64,000 nt of DNA from Excoecaria cochinchinensis. Lineage: Eukaryota; Streptophyta; Magnoliopsida; Malpighiales; Euphorbiaceae. Shown here one piece after another: positions 23,573-34,928 of this stretch (position 1 is its first letter; every line of letters begins with the position of its first letter). A program made the translations under genes and the position numbers. The stretch is from positions 13,745,001-13,809,000 of the forward strand of contig CANTUQ010000073.1 in assembly GCA_947683425.1 (NCBI GenBank). Direction: 5' to 3'. The notes beneath the pieces were generated by a model. It was not told the origin of the DNA. It saw only the letters and a list, made by a program, of their open reading frames with translations, and ran no database searches.

Positions 23573-24629
23573 ACTTTGAAACTTGGCTTCAAAACTGTTT
23601 TGGTTAATAATATAATTGGGTTTTTTAAATTAAAATTCTATCTCTTTTCAAAAAATTGCATTGCATCCATACTAGAGCCTTAGAATTATGCTAGTTTGGT
23701 CCCTTTCTTAACCCCGGTGCATTCCCAAAGCACGACCCTACGTTCACTCAACGTGCGAAAGTGTTAAGGATAATCACCAGCCCAAGCCTCGTACCTTATG
23801 GTATATCAAATGGAGACCCAATCGGTCATTTTGCTCGTGATGAGCTAGACCCATTGGCAGGGACCATGCTTGGGTAGCCCTAAAGTATCACTACCTTTGA
23901 TCAAAGCTCATATAATGGCAATAGATACTTTCACTTAATGCAATGTACCGTAATACCATGTGTGCTACATGGGCCGTCATATATTGGAAAAAAATTAATT
24001 AAATTAAATGGTCTTTCATCAAAGACTTTCATGCCCTGATGGGCTCATCTTGATTTAATTGAAGTGTTTAAATATATAATGGCCAAACATCTATACGTAT
24101 TTACATTAGGCAAGAGATGTTATGATGCCGGTCTTCCACCGTGCACCATACATGTCCAATGGGTTCCCTGTTAACCCTTGGATAAGGCCCACCTAGAAAA
24201 GAGACCAATGACCTCGTGTGTGGGAGTGATAAGGTTGTTAGGATCTATCTGCTTGCATTTGGTTGTGGATGCTGCACAGCATGCTCATGCATCGCGTGTC
24301 ATTCATGCATGTTAATAAAAAATTAAAAAATATATGCATTTCATTTTGTGTGTGTGTATCCTCTTGCTTGCATATTATTTTTCACATGTACATACCATCA
24401 TGCGTATAATTTTTTCCATGCATCGCATTGTATCATTGTAATTTATTGATCTTTCACTCGTTGAGGATTATTCGCATAGCACGATCATGCATTACATGTC
24501 ATTCATCACATCAAATTTTAAGCCACTGTAGACCATTTGCCTGAGTGGTTTTGGGGTTCCAATAGTCACCTTTTATCTGAGGCCAGGACCAGGATCAAGG
24601 GCAGTTAATAGAAGTTCAAATATTAAAAA
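23573..24629 (+). other. Element B leader
   Basis: About 1.06 kb between the PBS and the gag start, without a credible reading frame. The first 690 bp match the element I leader in order. The rest is AT-rich with short cgtgtcattcatgca words, ending with a plausible gag start context at 24630. Confidence 0.75.
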
Positions 24630-25325
24630 ATGGCCAATTCTTCACAACAAACTGAAGAGACTCGTGCCCTAATTGCCCAAGAGATAGATGGAAGATTTAA
24701 AGAACTTGAAAAGAAGCTGTTGGCCATGATTAAGGAAACAATGGATGCCATGGCGCTCGTTTTTTAAGCCCAGCTTATGGCGATTGCTCTTAACCAAGTT
24801 GAACCGACCACGGACCGGAAGGCTCATACAGTGACGGCTGCAGTGCTTCCACTTCCTTTTGAGGCCAGAGGCAAAGAGCCACTTGATTCACCAGTTGAGC
24901 AAGGAAGAAATATGAGGCCTACTCTAGAATGTAACATTATGCCTGAAGTGGATGAAGATCCAGTGAAGACGCATGCTCTAAAAAATGAAAGCTCAAGTAT
25001 CCACAATAACAGTAAGGGCAATGCTAAGAGAACAGAAGTGCCAACCATGAAAATGAATCAAAGGCATTATTCTATTTTAGGCAGATCCTTATCTTGGGTT
25101 CTTAAGAGGTTGATGAAGGAAGGTAAGCTACAGCCACTGCCTGCTAAGCTCACCAGAAACTAGGGATAGCCCAATCACAAGGCAAATCAATATTGTTCCT
25201 TCCACCAGCACACTGGGCATACCACGGACGATTGCAAGACCTTGAGATATGCTATTCAAGATTTGATTGATTCCAAACAGATCTCTGACCCAGAAAGGCA
25301 AAAGACAAAGAATAAGATAGATTAA
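24630..25325 (+). pseudogene. Element B gag relic (Tat/Ogre type)
   Basis: A gag structural-protein relic read in one frame from the Met at 24630 to the stop at 25323-25325. The N-terminus MANSSQQTEETRALIAQEID is a predicted coiled, Glu-rich segment typical of this lineage. Stops occur in frame at 24765, 25161 and 25167. The C-terminal part has LGRSLSWVLKRLMKEGKLQP and CSFHQHTGHTTDDCKTLRYA, matching the conserved H-x-GH-x3-DC segment of Tat-lineage gags. The central gag core, including the usual Trp-rich part, is absent, so roughly the middle of the protein has been deleted. Nonfunctional. Confidence 0.85.
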
Positions 25326-25975
25326 CGGCCTAAGTGGAAAAAAAGATGGTTCCTGAGGATGATAATGAACCATTGGCCAAAACATCTGTGCTAGCAAAAA
25401 TGGGAAGAAGATAGTTATTTAGATGTTCTTTTTATTTTGGAACTAGTTGATAATGACATTTTAATTTTAGTTTTTATTAAATAAAATAAATGGTTTTTGC
25501 TTATTTGTGTGATATCTCTTATGATTTCACTATGCATAATCATGATCATGACTCATTCATAGTTGACATTGATTCAACTGATGCCATTTCATTTAATCTC
25601 CGAGACTTTGGAGAACCCAAAGGAAATCTTGATAGCATTTGTAACTCCTAGAAAAAGATTAAAATTTGAGAGAATAAAAAAAAGTGTGGAAAAGTCTTTA
25701 CCAGGACCTACGAAGACACGCCGGGAGATGATCACAAAGTCACCGAACACACTATGCTAGCATATCACGATTATGGACCAGTCACGCAGAAGCTCAGAAG
25801 ACTCAAGTCGGAAGGAGTAGAAAAGGTTAAAAGGAGAGATCTACAAGCAGAAACAAGGCCAAATTTCTTATTGAAGCGTAACACCCAACTGGGTTGATCT
25901 ACGTTGTCCCCAATGGTTAGGAAGGAAAGTGCATGTATGTGCAAACTATCAGGATTTCAACAAAGCCTGTCAAAA
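25326..25975 (+). pseudogene. Element B protease/RT region, heavily deleted
   Basis: Only fragments can be read. Around 25541-25660 there is a short Asp-rich stretch (DSFIVDIDSTDAISFNLRDF) that I cannot assign. From about 25774, GPVTQKLRRLKSE resembles the segment just before reverse transcriptase. After a frame change, VHVCANYQDFNKAC (about 25932-25972) matches the RT motif V-x-V-C-V-D-Y-R-D-L-N-K-A. The sequence then stops at an A-rich patch (25972-26070), and the catalytic RT core and RNase H are missing. Confidence 0.75.
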
Positions 25976-26079
25976 AAAAAACAAAAATAAAAACGAAAAA
26001 GAAAAAAGTAAAAAAAAAAGAAATGGAGAAAAATGATGCAGAAAATAATAAAAAAAGGAAGGAGAATCAATATGTAGAT

Positions 26080-26990
26080 CCGGCCTAAAACTGTTGATAT
26101 GGGGGCAAAGGAAAGTAATCCTGGGGGCAATCTTTGTACAAATCCTGTTGATCTACACATACCCGTACTTTGCCATTCTTCTTAAAAGGACCAAAAGGGT
26201 TCTATTGACTTACAATGGATACGAATTGCTCGAGCTTGGCAATAGACATCATAGGGGAGGTGCGCCCTACGTCCTCCAGCGGACAAGTTCATCGAAAAGA
26301 ATCCAATTTGTCGATATGGTCTCCCTCACCATGTTATGTCCAAGGATGGAAGGGTAGTTTATGGCTATGGCTAAGGAGTTGCTCCAGCGGTATGGCATTA
26401 AAGACCACAAGTCCTCTCTGTATTACCCTCAAACCAATGGGGCATGAGAGGCTGCTAATAAGAATATCTTGGTCAAGATGGTTCGAAACTACAAGGATTG
26501 GGCAGAGAAATGGCCTTTTGCACTTTAGAGCTAGAGAACCACCTTTGGAACCTCTACAAGAGTCCCTTTTTATTCCTCGATACATGGTGGGAAAGCAGTA
26601 GGCCGGTCAAAGTAGAGCTAAAATCTTTAAGGACAGTCATGGAAGCCCAGATTTTGGAAGCCGACTGGGCACGACAACGGTTGCAGCAGTTAAGCACATC
26701 AAACGAGGACAGATTGTGGGATTACTATCACAGTCAGATCTATCAGAAAATGCTCTATTCAATCATTCAGGAAGGAAGTCAGAAAGCACCTATTGAAAGA
26801 GGGAGATTTAATCTTTAAGCAAATGAGTCCGAATGTTCCAGACGAATGAGGCAAATTCAGACCAGTGTAGGAAGGCCCATTTATTCTTGAGAAGTTATTG
26901 TCTAAGGGAGCAGCATTTCCAACAGACAGTGATGGAAGCAAATATGAAAAACTAGTAGCACCGAAAGATGCAAAAGGTTCCATGGCTAAA
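26080..26990 (+). pseudogene. Element B integrase relic
   Basis: Remains of the integrase that inserts the cDNA. AIDIIGEVRPTSSSG (about 26228-26272) corresponds to the start of the catalytic core. After a deletion and frame change, YGIKDHKSSLYYPQTNGA (26384-26445) matches the conserved C-terminal part of the core, followed by EAANKNILVKMVRNYKDWAE. ADWARQRLQQLS and YYHSQIYQKM (26660-26755) match the segment after the core, and KEGDLIFKQMSPNVPDE (26790-26850) the C-terminal domain. Stops and shifts throughout. The first and second catalytic acidic residues lie in deleted sequence. Confidence 0.85.
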
Positions 26991-27640
26991 GATTAAAAAT
27001 CAAAAGAAGAGAATAAAAGTCCCGCAGGTTAAAAACCGAAAAAAGGCGGCATTGCTAAAATTGGGCGTCTCGTCAGGATGAAAACCGAAAAAAGGCATCC
27101 TGGGCAAAAATTAGAGGCTTGAGAGAAAATGTCCAATTAAGAAAACCTGAGTGGACTGATTGGAAATAGGAGTTTTGATGCTTTCAAGATCCATTCTGAG
27201 ATTAGATGTAGTTTTGCATTTTGAATCTATGTTAGATAATGATCATGTATAAAGAAATCATACTAAAATGTACACAATTTTGCAATAAAGATATAAAATA
27301 AAGGCAATTAGACTCATGTGTTCATTATCTTCTAGTTCTTTTATAAAAAGAAAAGCACCATTCATTATTGAATGCATCTAATCTGAATAACTATACTCTA
27401 CTCTTGCCGGCTATGCGCTTAAGCCGATGGGTCCTAATATCAACCGCTGGACTGGGCCCCCGTATCTTGTATGCACTAGTAGAAGCAAATGGGGAACCTC
27501 CGATTAGTTGTATAATAGCCTTCACAGGCAGCTGAGTTCAGAGGCCATGGTACTTGGAGGTGAAAGTCGAAGATAAGATGCCACCTAAAAAGGATAGAGG
27601 ATGTCTCACAACATCTTGAACCCCTCCGAATTATCAAACA
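26991..27640 (+). other. Element B 3' untranslated region, first part
   Basis: Noncoding sequence after pol with two copies of aaaaccgaaaaaaggc (about 27030-27090), a motif also present in D near its visible end (63960-63985, minus strand). It stays alignable to D on the opposite strand (63420-64000) until about 27640, where element C begins. Confidence 0.8.
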
Positions 27641-28872
27641 TAGCGGGCGGTAAGGTAGAAGGTAGCCTCATGAATCCCACACAACTTACCGGAAGCTCCT
27701 GCTCGGTCAGCTGCATCCTCTCCAAGCATAGCATATACTCACAGGCGCACATACACTTCTTCGGTTGGCGACTTTTGCACTGATTCTGACGGCGCCTGAG
27801 AAGGTCTTCCACTACCTCTGCCACTTCGATTCCCTCTCAATCGTTGACCTCCCACTCTACTCTCGGGTCGATCCTGAAGCTCTCGACGATCCAGAAAGTT
27901 GGCTACCATATGATCTTTGCTTCCACATCTGAAACACGCTCCAGAGACTCTCCTACACTCGCCCCAGTGGCATTTTTGATAATGCTCGCACTCTGGAATC
28001 ACACTTTCCCTACTAGAGGGTGGCGTCACACTCCCAACTTCCGTATGCACTGAAACCGGAACCTTCATTCCTTGGCCCCTTGGAACTCCTCTCGCCTTCT
28101 TAGCACTTATATGTCCACTATCCGGTGTCTTCCTCTTTTGCTCAATCTTCTGCTTAATCAACTCAGATTCCTCTAACTTGATTGCTGCTGCCACAAGCTA
28201 ATAGTACCCGACTGGTTGCATAACCGCCATCGCCAATAAGGGACCTCGAATCACCTCTCTCAACCCATCCTAGAAATGCTGACACTTGATCTCTTCTGTC
28301 AAAAGCAACTCCGGTACATACTTGCTCAAGCGAGTAAACTCCTTCTCATACTCACTCACTGTCATACCCCATTGCTTTAAACTGATGAACTCTTTCCACT
28401 TTGCCTCACGGTATGCTTTCGTCACATATTTCTGTTAAAACTCTTGCTTGAAGAACTCCCATATCAATTCAGCTGGTCGTTGAGGGTTTCGGAGCACAAG
28501 TTTCCACCAATCATACGCCGGTCCTTGTAGTAGTGACACTGAACATGATGCCCTCTGATTGGCGGGACAACTAATCTCTTGCAAAATCCGATCCACTCTC
28601 TCAATCCAAAACTCGGCCATATCCGATTGATCCAATGCCGTTCCATGAAAATCTTCGGCTCCTCTCTTTCTCAATAACTCCATAGGAGCCTTTGGACTCG
28701 TTATCCTCTCCACTAACTGAAGCAAACCTTACACCAAGGCTAGATTCTCAAATCCCACACCAAGCCTACCATGACGTTCATTATGCTGATGCTGCGAAGC
28801 AGATTCCTCGACTCTAACCGCATTCACACTGCCCTTTGTCTCTCCCACATTCTCACTTAGATCAGACTCCAT
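27641..28872 (-). pseudogene. Element C gag relic
   Basis: A gag of the tRNA-iMet-primed gypsy type, readable in one frame from the Met at 28872 (MESDLSENVGET, close to A's MESNSSENVGEI). It has the gag core (RKRGAEDF, AYDWWKLVL), EYEKEFTRLSKYVPE, a zinc-binding CEHYQKCHWGEC and a knuckle CFRCGSKDHMVANF whose last Cys is Phe. At least five in-frame stops interrupt it (for example near 28730, 28437 and 28271). It ends soon after ASGKLCG at the B junction; protease, pol and the 3' LTR of C are missing. Confidence 0.88.
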
Positions 28873-28984
28873 CTAGACACTACACAAGACAAGACACATC
28901 TGCATTAGACCGTGACACAAAACTGACTCGCATGCAAAGACTCGACACTAAACAATCAAAGACAACCAGAACCGCCTAAACCTG

Positions 28985-28996
28985 GCTCTGATACCA
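28985..28996 (-). other. Primer-binding site of element C (tRNA-iMet type)
   Basis: tggtatcagagc on the minus strand, five bases after the LTR end. Confidence 0.9.
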
Positions 28997-29347
28997 AAAC
29001 TTGTAACACCCTCGACGCCCCCATTGGAAGGACGCCGGTGCGCTACCACACGCTCACTCAAAGACACGAATGCATATCAGCGGAAGCGTACAACAACAAT
29101 ATCAATTAAAGCAAAACTCATAATCTTAACATTAAATCTTACAACTAAGCCAAAATAAATAATACATAATATTTATTCATCATTCAGAATTTACAAAGGA
29201 TCCTTAATAAAAATTATAATATGCCACTATACAAAAATAATACATATACAAAAGAATTACAGGAGGAGACAAAATAAATAACTCTACTCCTATGTGGCCG
29301 ACTTGCAGATGCGTGACTCGAGCGGAAATCTAAAATCCTAGGACCTA

Positions 29348-29384
29348 CACGGGAAAAGAACCCGTGCTAAACGATAACGCTTAG
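29348..29384 (-). other. Conserved hairpin module, element C
   Basis: Two adjacent stems: cacgggaaaagaacccgtg (29348-29366, 6-bp perfect stem) and ctaaacgataacgcttag (29367-29384, one mismatch). Order and spacing match A and K on the element strand. Confidence 0.8.
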
Positions 29385-30184
29385 TGGGGAGGAACAAGAA
29401 CAACAGAACACTATACAATAATATCATGCAACAACACATAAATTAAGCATCTCACTGAAATCACTAAGTAGAGGGAAACAGGGATACACAAATCAATTCA
29501 CTATATGAAATCAGAACTTATTAACAGAAAGCAATAAACCATTACACGAACTGGAAATACATATATTCAAAAGACTTCACTAAGCAAAAACAAAACACTT
29601 CAAATAATAGCCTGAATTTCACTGGTAAAGGATACGGGAACCCTACACGAGAGACCGAAGCCTCAAATACTTTTTATACCCGAAGGTAGCACGGGAGACC
29701 GAAGTCTCAAAATATTTTTCACTAAGACCTTAATGGAGGTCAACCATAACCACTTGACCCATTGCGGGGTCAACACGATAGCTGCATTCACTAACCCTTC
29801 TTAAGCATGCTTAATTATCCACTACCTTGACACTTCAGGCTCTACACACACTTTCCAAATATAACACTATGCAAAATCACTAGTTCAGGTATACATATTA
29901 TCAAACCATTGCATAAAAATATAAATCATGCGTAGACCTTATTTATCACGACACATAACTTATATAAGCATGAAAAGATTAAACAAATTCATATTAACAA
30001 GTGATTGAAGCAAAAATAAATCATGCAAGATCCATGCAAGAGTGAAAAACGATGCAAAGGATTTTTTAGATGCATTTTAGGAAAAACACGGCTTTTAGGG
30101 TAGTATGCAATTCCCCCAAAATCAAATACCATTTTAAAGAACTAAATTTCAAAACAGGAGAGGGTTACATGGAGGTGTGAGGAT

Positions 30185-30427
30185 ACCTTACTGCCGTGTA
30201 AGATACCCCACAAGGTGGTATAGACCGAGCCATACTGCCGTGTAGACGGATCAACAATTAATGAAACAAAGGCAGTTTACACGGCGTTATGCACTCTCCT
30301 TACCGCCGTGTAACCTGTTACACGGTGGTAAGGAACTCCCTTACCGCTGTGTAAAAAGACGACAATGCAAAAACACCTAGATAGAATAGGTTTACACGGC
30401 GGTATGCTCTCCCTTACCGCCGTGTAA
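30185..30427. repeat. Inverted-repeat cluster, element C LTR
   Basis: About nine copies of a 14-17 bp unit, ttacacggcggtaagg or its complement, arranged head-to-head and tail-to-tail so that pairs form stems. The sequence is unrelated to the H/J/K or A units. It begins 1075 bp from the LTR 5' end. Confidence 0.9.
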
Positions 30428-31502
30428 ACCACCCAGAACCCAGATTTTGCAGAAAAACACACTTGTTTACATGCAAACTTAAATCCCAACTCAAAACCAC
30501 TTTAACTCATTATGCATACACTCTTCAAATTACTAAACACATTAAATCTAACATGCCCAAAATCATTTATAGACATAATTTACACCATTAAACTTAACTC
30601 AATTTCATGCAAAATGCCAAGCTCAAATCACCGCAATATCACATACATACTATCACTATAACACTAGCATCTCACATCATCATCCATACTCAAACAAACA
30701 CATGTATATACTCAAACACAACACTCAAAATTCCAGAAATAACAACACAAATACATAAACACAATCCAAATGAGAACAAGACAAACAAGTTCCCTTTAAG
30801 CACACATTCAAGACAAAGCTCCCAAACCTCAAAAGTGAAGCTTCACTCTTCCTTCAAAGTCCCTCTTTCTCTTTCCCTTTGCTCTTTCTACGCTCCTCCG
30901 ATTCTTGCACAAAAACCCAGCCAATAACACACTTAATCAAACCATCCAAAACACTTAACCAATACTAGAAACAAAAGGAGAAGAAGAAGAAGAAGAAGAA
31001 GAAGATCCCAAAGCAAACCCAATCACTTACCTTTCAACACCAGCTCCACAACTCAGCAAAACCCACTCCAATCTTGAAGAACTCACGCTAGGGCAACGAG
31101 GGAGAGCAGAAAAGAGAGAAAAGAGAAGAAGAAGGGGAGGGAAACATGAACAACAAGCAGAATTCTACTTTTCCTTTCCCTCTCTCCTTCCCTCACTTCT
31201 CATTAATGCTCAAACCTACCCAAAACCACATGGCATAATCCTATTGGACCCAAGGTGCCCACTTAGACTTTCATACCCTAGGCACCATACACAACACACA
31301 CTAGATAGCCTCTTATAAACACTTTACATCCAAGGTACCACACACCACATACACACTAGATAATTTCGTCACTTAACAAATTTAATTAATTTTGTAATTA
31401 AGTCCTCGTTATCCAAATTTTCTCATGCACAAATTACCGAAATACCCTTAATTTTTTAACTTAGCTCACGAATTCCGACTAGGCCCTTTTTTAGTTGTTA
31501 CA

Positions 31503-31890
31503 GTCAGCGACTCGGCGCATCGCCATCTAAGGATGGCACTTGCACTTTGTAGTCTTGTTAGTGACTCGATGCAGTCCTCTGAGGGGGACATTTCTCGCAT
31601 TTTGTAGTCTTATCAGTGACTCGGCTCATCGCCATTTAAGGATGGCACCCGCACTTTGTAGTTTTGTCAGCGACTAAGTGTAGCTCAAGAGAGCACTTCC
31701 TGCATTTTGTAAGTCTAGAGCAGACTCGACACATCACCATCTAAGGATGGCATCCGCACTTTGTAGTCTTGTCAGCGACTCAATGCAATCATTTGTAGCC
31801 TATTTAATGGCTCGGTGATATTCAAGAATGACCGTACTTCGTAGTCTTATCAGGGACTTGGTGCGATCTTGAGGATAAAATTTGCAGTTC
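31503..31890 (+). repeat. Tandem repeats before the B polypurine tract
   Basis: Six to seven imperfect copies of a 50-60 bp unit containing gcgactcggcgcatcgcc, atctaaggatggca and cactttgtagtctt. D has related repeats at the same place on the other strand. An inserted variant (caagagagcacttcctgc) near 31688 is also shared with D. Confidence 0.88.
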
Positions 31891-32005
31891 AAATCACAAC
31901 ACTGTTCTCCAGGGAGCAGCTGGAAGGAGGCAGCCTCAGGTACGCGCTGCTTTCCATTTTTTGATTTTTTGCTCACCTAGACATCCATGCACTAGCCTCC
32001 CCAAA

Positions 32006-32017
32006 ATTGGGGGCAAC
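32006..32017 (+). other. Polypurine tract of element B
   Basis: attgggggcaac directly before the 3' LTR start tgtagacacc. D has the same tract (aattgggggcaat) on the minus strand. Confidence 0.75.
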
Positions 32018-32918
32018 TGTAGACACCAGGTCCCGAGACAGTTTTGATCAGGATTACCCAATGATGAAATTAATTATGTCTGTTTATAGGCAAAAATGAA
32101 AGTTGGAAGTGATAATTTCTTTGTCAAATTGATTTATTAAAAATAAATAAAAATATATTTTAAAAAATTATTTTAAGAAAAAAAATGAGTTTTGAAATTA
32201 TAGTGTTTTAGCAAAAATTTTTTAAAAAAAATTTGGACAGCGTCCCTCGCCCGCGCACCTCGCAAAGCGCGGGGTGCGCGCTGGGCGAAGCCCGAGCGGC
32301 ACGTGGGGCAGGCATCGCTCGTCCCTGCCGCATGCCTGTCGCCCCTCCAGCAGCCCTTTGGCCGTTTTTTGCCATTTTTGAGTGTTTTTACTCTTTTTTT
32401 TTTTATAATTTAATTTTAAAACCTTTTGTCTTCAAAACCTTTAAAATGCTTCAGTTTTTTGTGATTATGGGAATTAAATTGATTTAATTTAATTCAACAA
32501 AAATCTGATTTTTTAGGGGCTATAAAATGATTTTTTTGGAAGAGAATTGGGGGGGGGGGGGGGGGATTTTTCTTAAGAAAAATTTATTTTCTCTCTTCTT
32601 CTTCTTCTTCTTTTTTTTTTCTTCTTCTTCAAGAACAAGTTCCTCAAGTATTTTTAATTTTTTTTAAGTTAATTCTTGAGACAAGGAGAACAATTGTTTG
32701 TTCTTGTGAATTTTCTTACGTTTTTTTATAATTTTTTACTTGAGACAAATAAATTAATTATTTGTTCTTGGAATAAAATTTTGTTATATATTTTATTTTT
32801 CTAAATCAAGATAAGGAAATTGATCATCTACCTTCATTCATCAAATCAAAATTTGAGGGTAAATATTTTAGGCTCAATTTTTAATTTAATTTTTATTATA
32901 ATTTTTTTGTTTATAATT
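32018..32918 (+). mobile_element. Element B, 3' LTR, part before A
   Basis: Starts tgtagacaccaggtcccg and matches the 5' LTR, but with the GC-rich block (32235-32365) that the 5' LTR lacks and 17 rather than 25 G at 32549-32565. It is interrupted after taatt at 32914-32918 by element A and resumes at 41994. Confidence 0.9.
32235..32365. repeat. GC-rich block in B 3' LTR
   Basis: About 130 bp of GC-rich sequence with inverted words such as cgcaaagcg and gcgcgggg/tgcgcgc inside an AT-rich LTR. A block of similar size and place, but different sequence, is in D (59325-59470). It is deleted in the B 5' LTR. Confidence 0.75.
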
Positions 32919-33992
32919 TGACACACCCAAAATCGGGCCTAGTCGGAATGTGCACGCTAAGTCGGGATAAGTGAGGGTATTTTTGTAATGTGTGCATGTT
33001 GAATTGGAGTATTAAGAACCTAATTGAAGAAGTAATTAAAGTTTGTAAGGAAAGAATTGTGCTAGTGAGTAAAGTGCAAATTTGTCAAAGGACTAAAGAG
33101 TAATTAGACAAGATATTTTGGTCGGAGCCAATAGGAGACTGCCATGTGTCTTGGTGGGTGTGTGCAATTAAAGTGAAAATAAGAAAAAGGAAAAAGAATT
33201 AGGGAGAAGAGCAGATCACGTTTCTGCTCTCCCATCTCCTCCTCCTTGTTTTTCTTTCTTTCTTTTCCCATTGAGTGCGTTCCTCTCCTTGGCTGTGTGT
33301 GAGTTAGTGTCTTGGTGGAGATTGAGGATTGCTTGAAGAGGTATGTATTTTGGTTTTAGGTGCTAGGTTTTCCTACATTTGGGTTCTCTCTTCTTCTTCT
33401 TCTGGTTTTATTGAGTTAGGGTTTAGATTAAGTGATTTTCTAGGTTTATTTGTGCAAGCTTTTGGTGACAAGAAGAGGGATAAAGGAAAAGGGAAGATTA
33501 AAGGTTGAAGAAGAGTGATTTTGGATCTTCATTTTCAAGTTTGGGAGCTCTGTGTTCTTCATTTTCAGTTTTGGTGTTTGTCTCTACCCTAATTCTCATT
33601 TTGATTGTGTATGTGTTTTGTAATGTTAATTTATTGAATTTTGAGTGTCTTGGCATGTGTATATGTATGTTTTTGGTTAGGTAATTGTATTGGTAATGCA
33701 TGATTAAGGATTTTAGTGTATATATGTGAGAATTGAAAGTGAAATTGCACGATTTGGGTAACCTCTGTTCTTGGTGTTTGGTCTGCAATTTTCTGTTTTC
33801 CTTGAATTAATTGTTGAATCTTGTCATAACTGAGTGTATTTGATCCTCAGCATGTTGTGTTATGCATTTGAGTGATAAGGTAAGAGTTTGTGCATGATTG
33901 AATGGATTTTAAAAGGCTTTAAAAAGGATTTCTGGAAAACGATCAAGTTCTGCATTTTTACTGTCCATCGCGATACGATCAGGAGAGAGAAA

Positions 33993-34250
33993 GAGCACGA
34001 GTGGTGCTCCTCCCCCCCCCCCTTGAGCTTGTTTGGTTTTATCCAGAGGAAGAGCACGAGACGTGCTCTAAGAACACGAGTCGTGCTCTTGTAGCACGAA
34101 ATGTGCTGACCTTCTTCTTTCTCCCCAGACAGGCAGCAGAGCACGAGACGTGCTCGAAGAACACCACTCGTGCTCGAAGAACATGAGTCGTGCTCTTCAA
34201 GCATGACTCGCACACATGAGCACGAGTCGTGCTCATGTGCACGAGTCGTG
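33993..34250. repeat. Palindrome cluster, element A 5' LTR
   Basis: About nine copies of gagcacgagtcgtgctc or close variants (8-bp arms, 1-base centre), with gagacgtgctc and gagtggtgctc forms. A poly-C run follows the first unit (34012-34021). It starts 1074 bp from the LTR 5' end and is followed by gcatggtttcttactattg, which K also has after its different cluster. Confidence 0.92.
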
Positions 34251-34881
34251 CCCCATTCTGCTCAGCATCCCCCTTGTTCTGCCTGTCCTATTTTCTATCT
34301 GGTTATAATTCTCTTCTTTCACTCTGCATGGTTTCTTACTATTGTACGTGACATGTTTTTGCCTAAATTATTTTAGTATTTATATTCTGAAGTGGGTGAT
34401 TATTGAATCGATAGTATGCTAATATTTGACTATGATATGCTTAGTAATGGGATCTCTATTAGACTATTGTTTGGTTTAAACTATATGATTTGGTTTATCT
34501 ATGTTAATTATTATGATTTGTATCGTGTGATGCATATTGAATACAAGTGAGTTGAATGCCATGTTCATGGTTACTATTATTATGAGCATGTTATATTAAA
34601 ATGTGAAAGGTGTTATGCATACATTTACTCATGAACTTTCTCTAAGAATAATATGCTATGCTTGAGTGTAAATTGTATCATTGCATGATTAAGATTATGC
34701 ACTGTTAATCATTGGCAAAATATTGTTCTATGTTTTAACTCTGATATGTTTTAGAATACTGAATAGTGCTAAAGTGTGTTGATTTAATTATATTGTATGC
34801 TTCATATTATGAAATGTACGAGGTATGACTGACATTATGAACATATATATATATGTCTACTATACTCTGGATTATGCGTGA

Positions 34882-34928
<47 letters not shown>

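Larger units (their letters stand above)
29002..31502 (-). mobile_element. Element C, 5' LTR
   Basis: A 2501-bp LTR on the minus strand, starting tgtaacaactaaaaaaggg at 31502 and ending gagggtgttaca at 29002. It carries a purine-rich leader (30975-31160), the palindrome cluster 30185-30427 and the hairpin module 29348-29384. The right flank is gtcag. The 3' LTR is lost, so the target duplication cannot be tested. Confidence 0.88.

Noticed and set aside
24777..25163. Independent 128-residue gene
   Set aside because: It is in the same frame as the upstream gag start and downstream HTGHTTDDC segment; only stop codons separate the parts.
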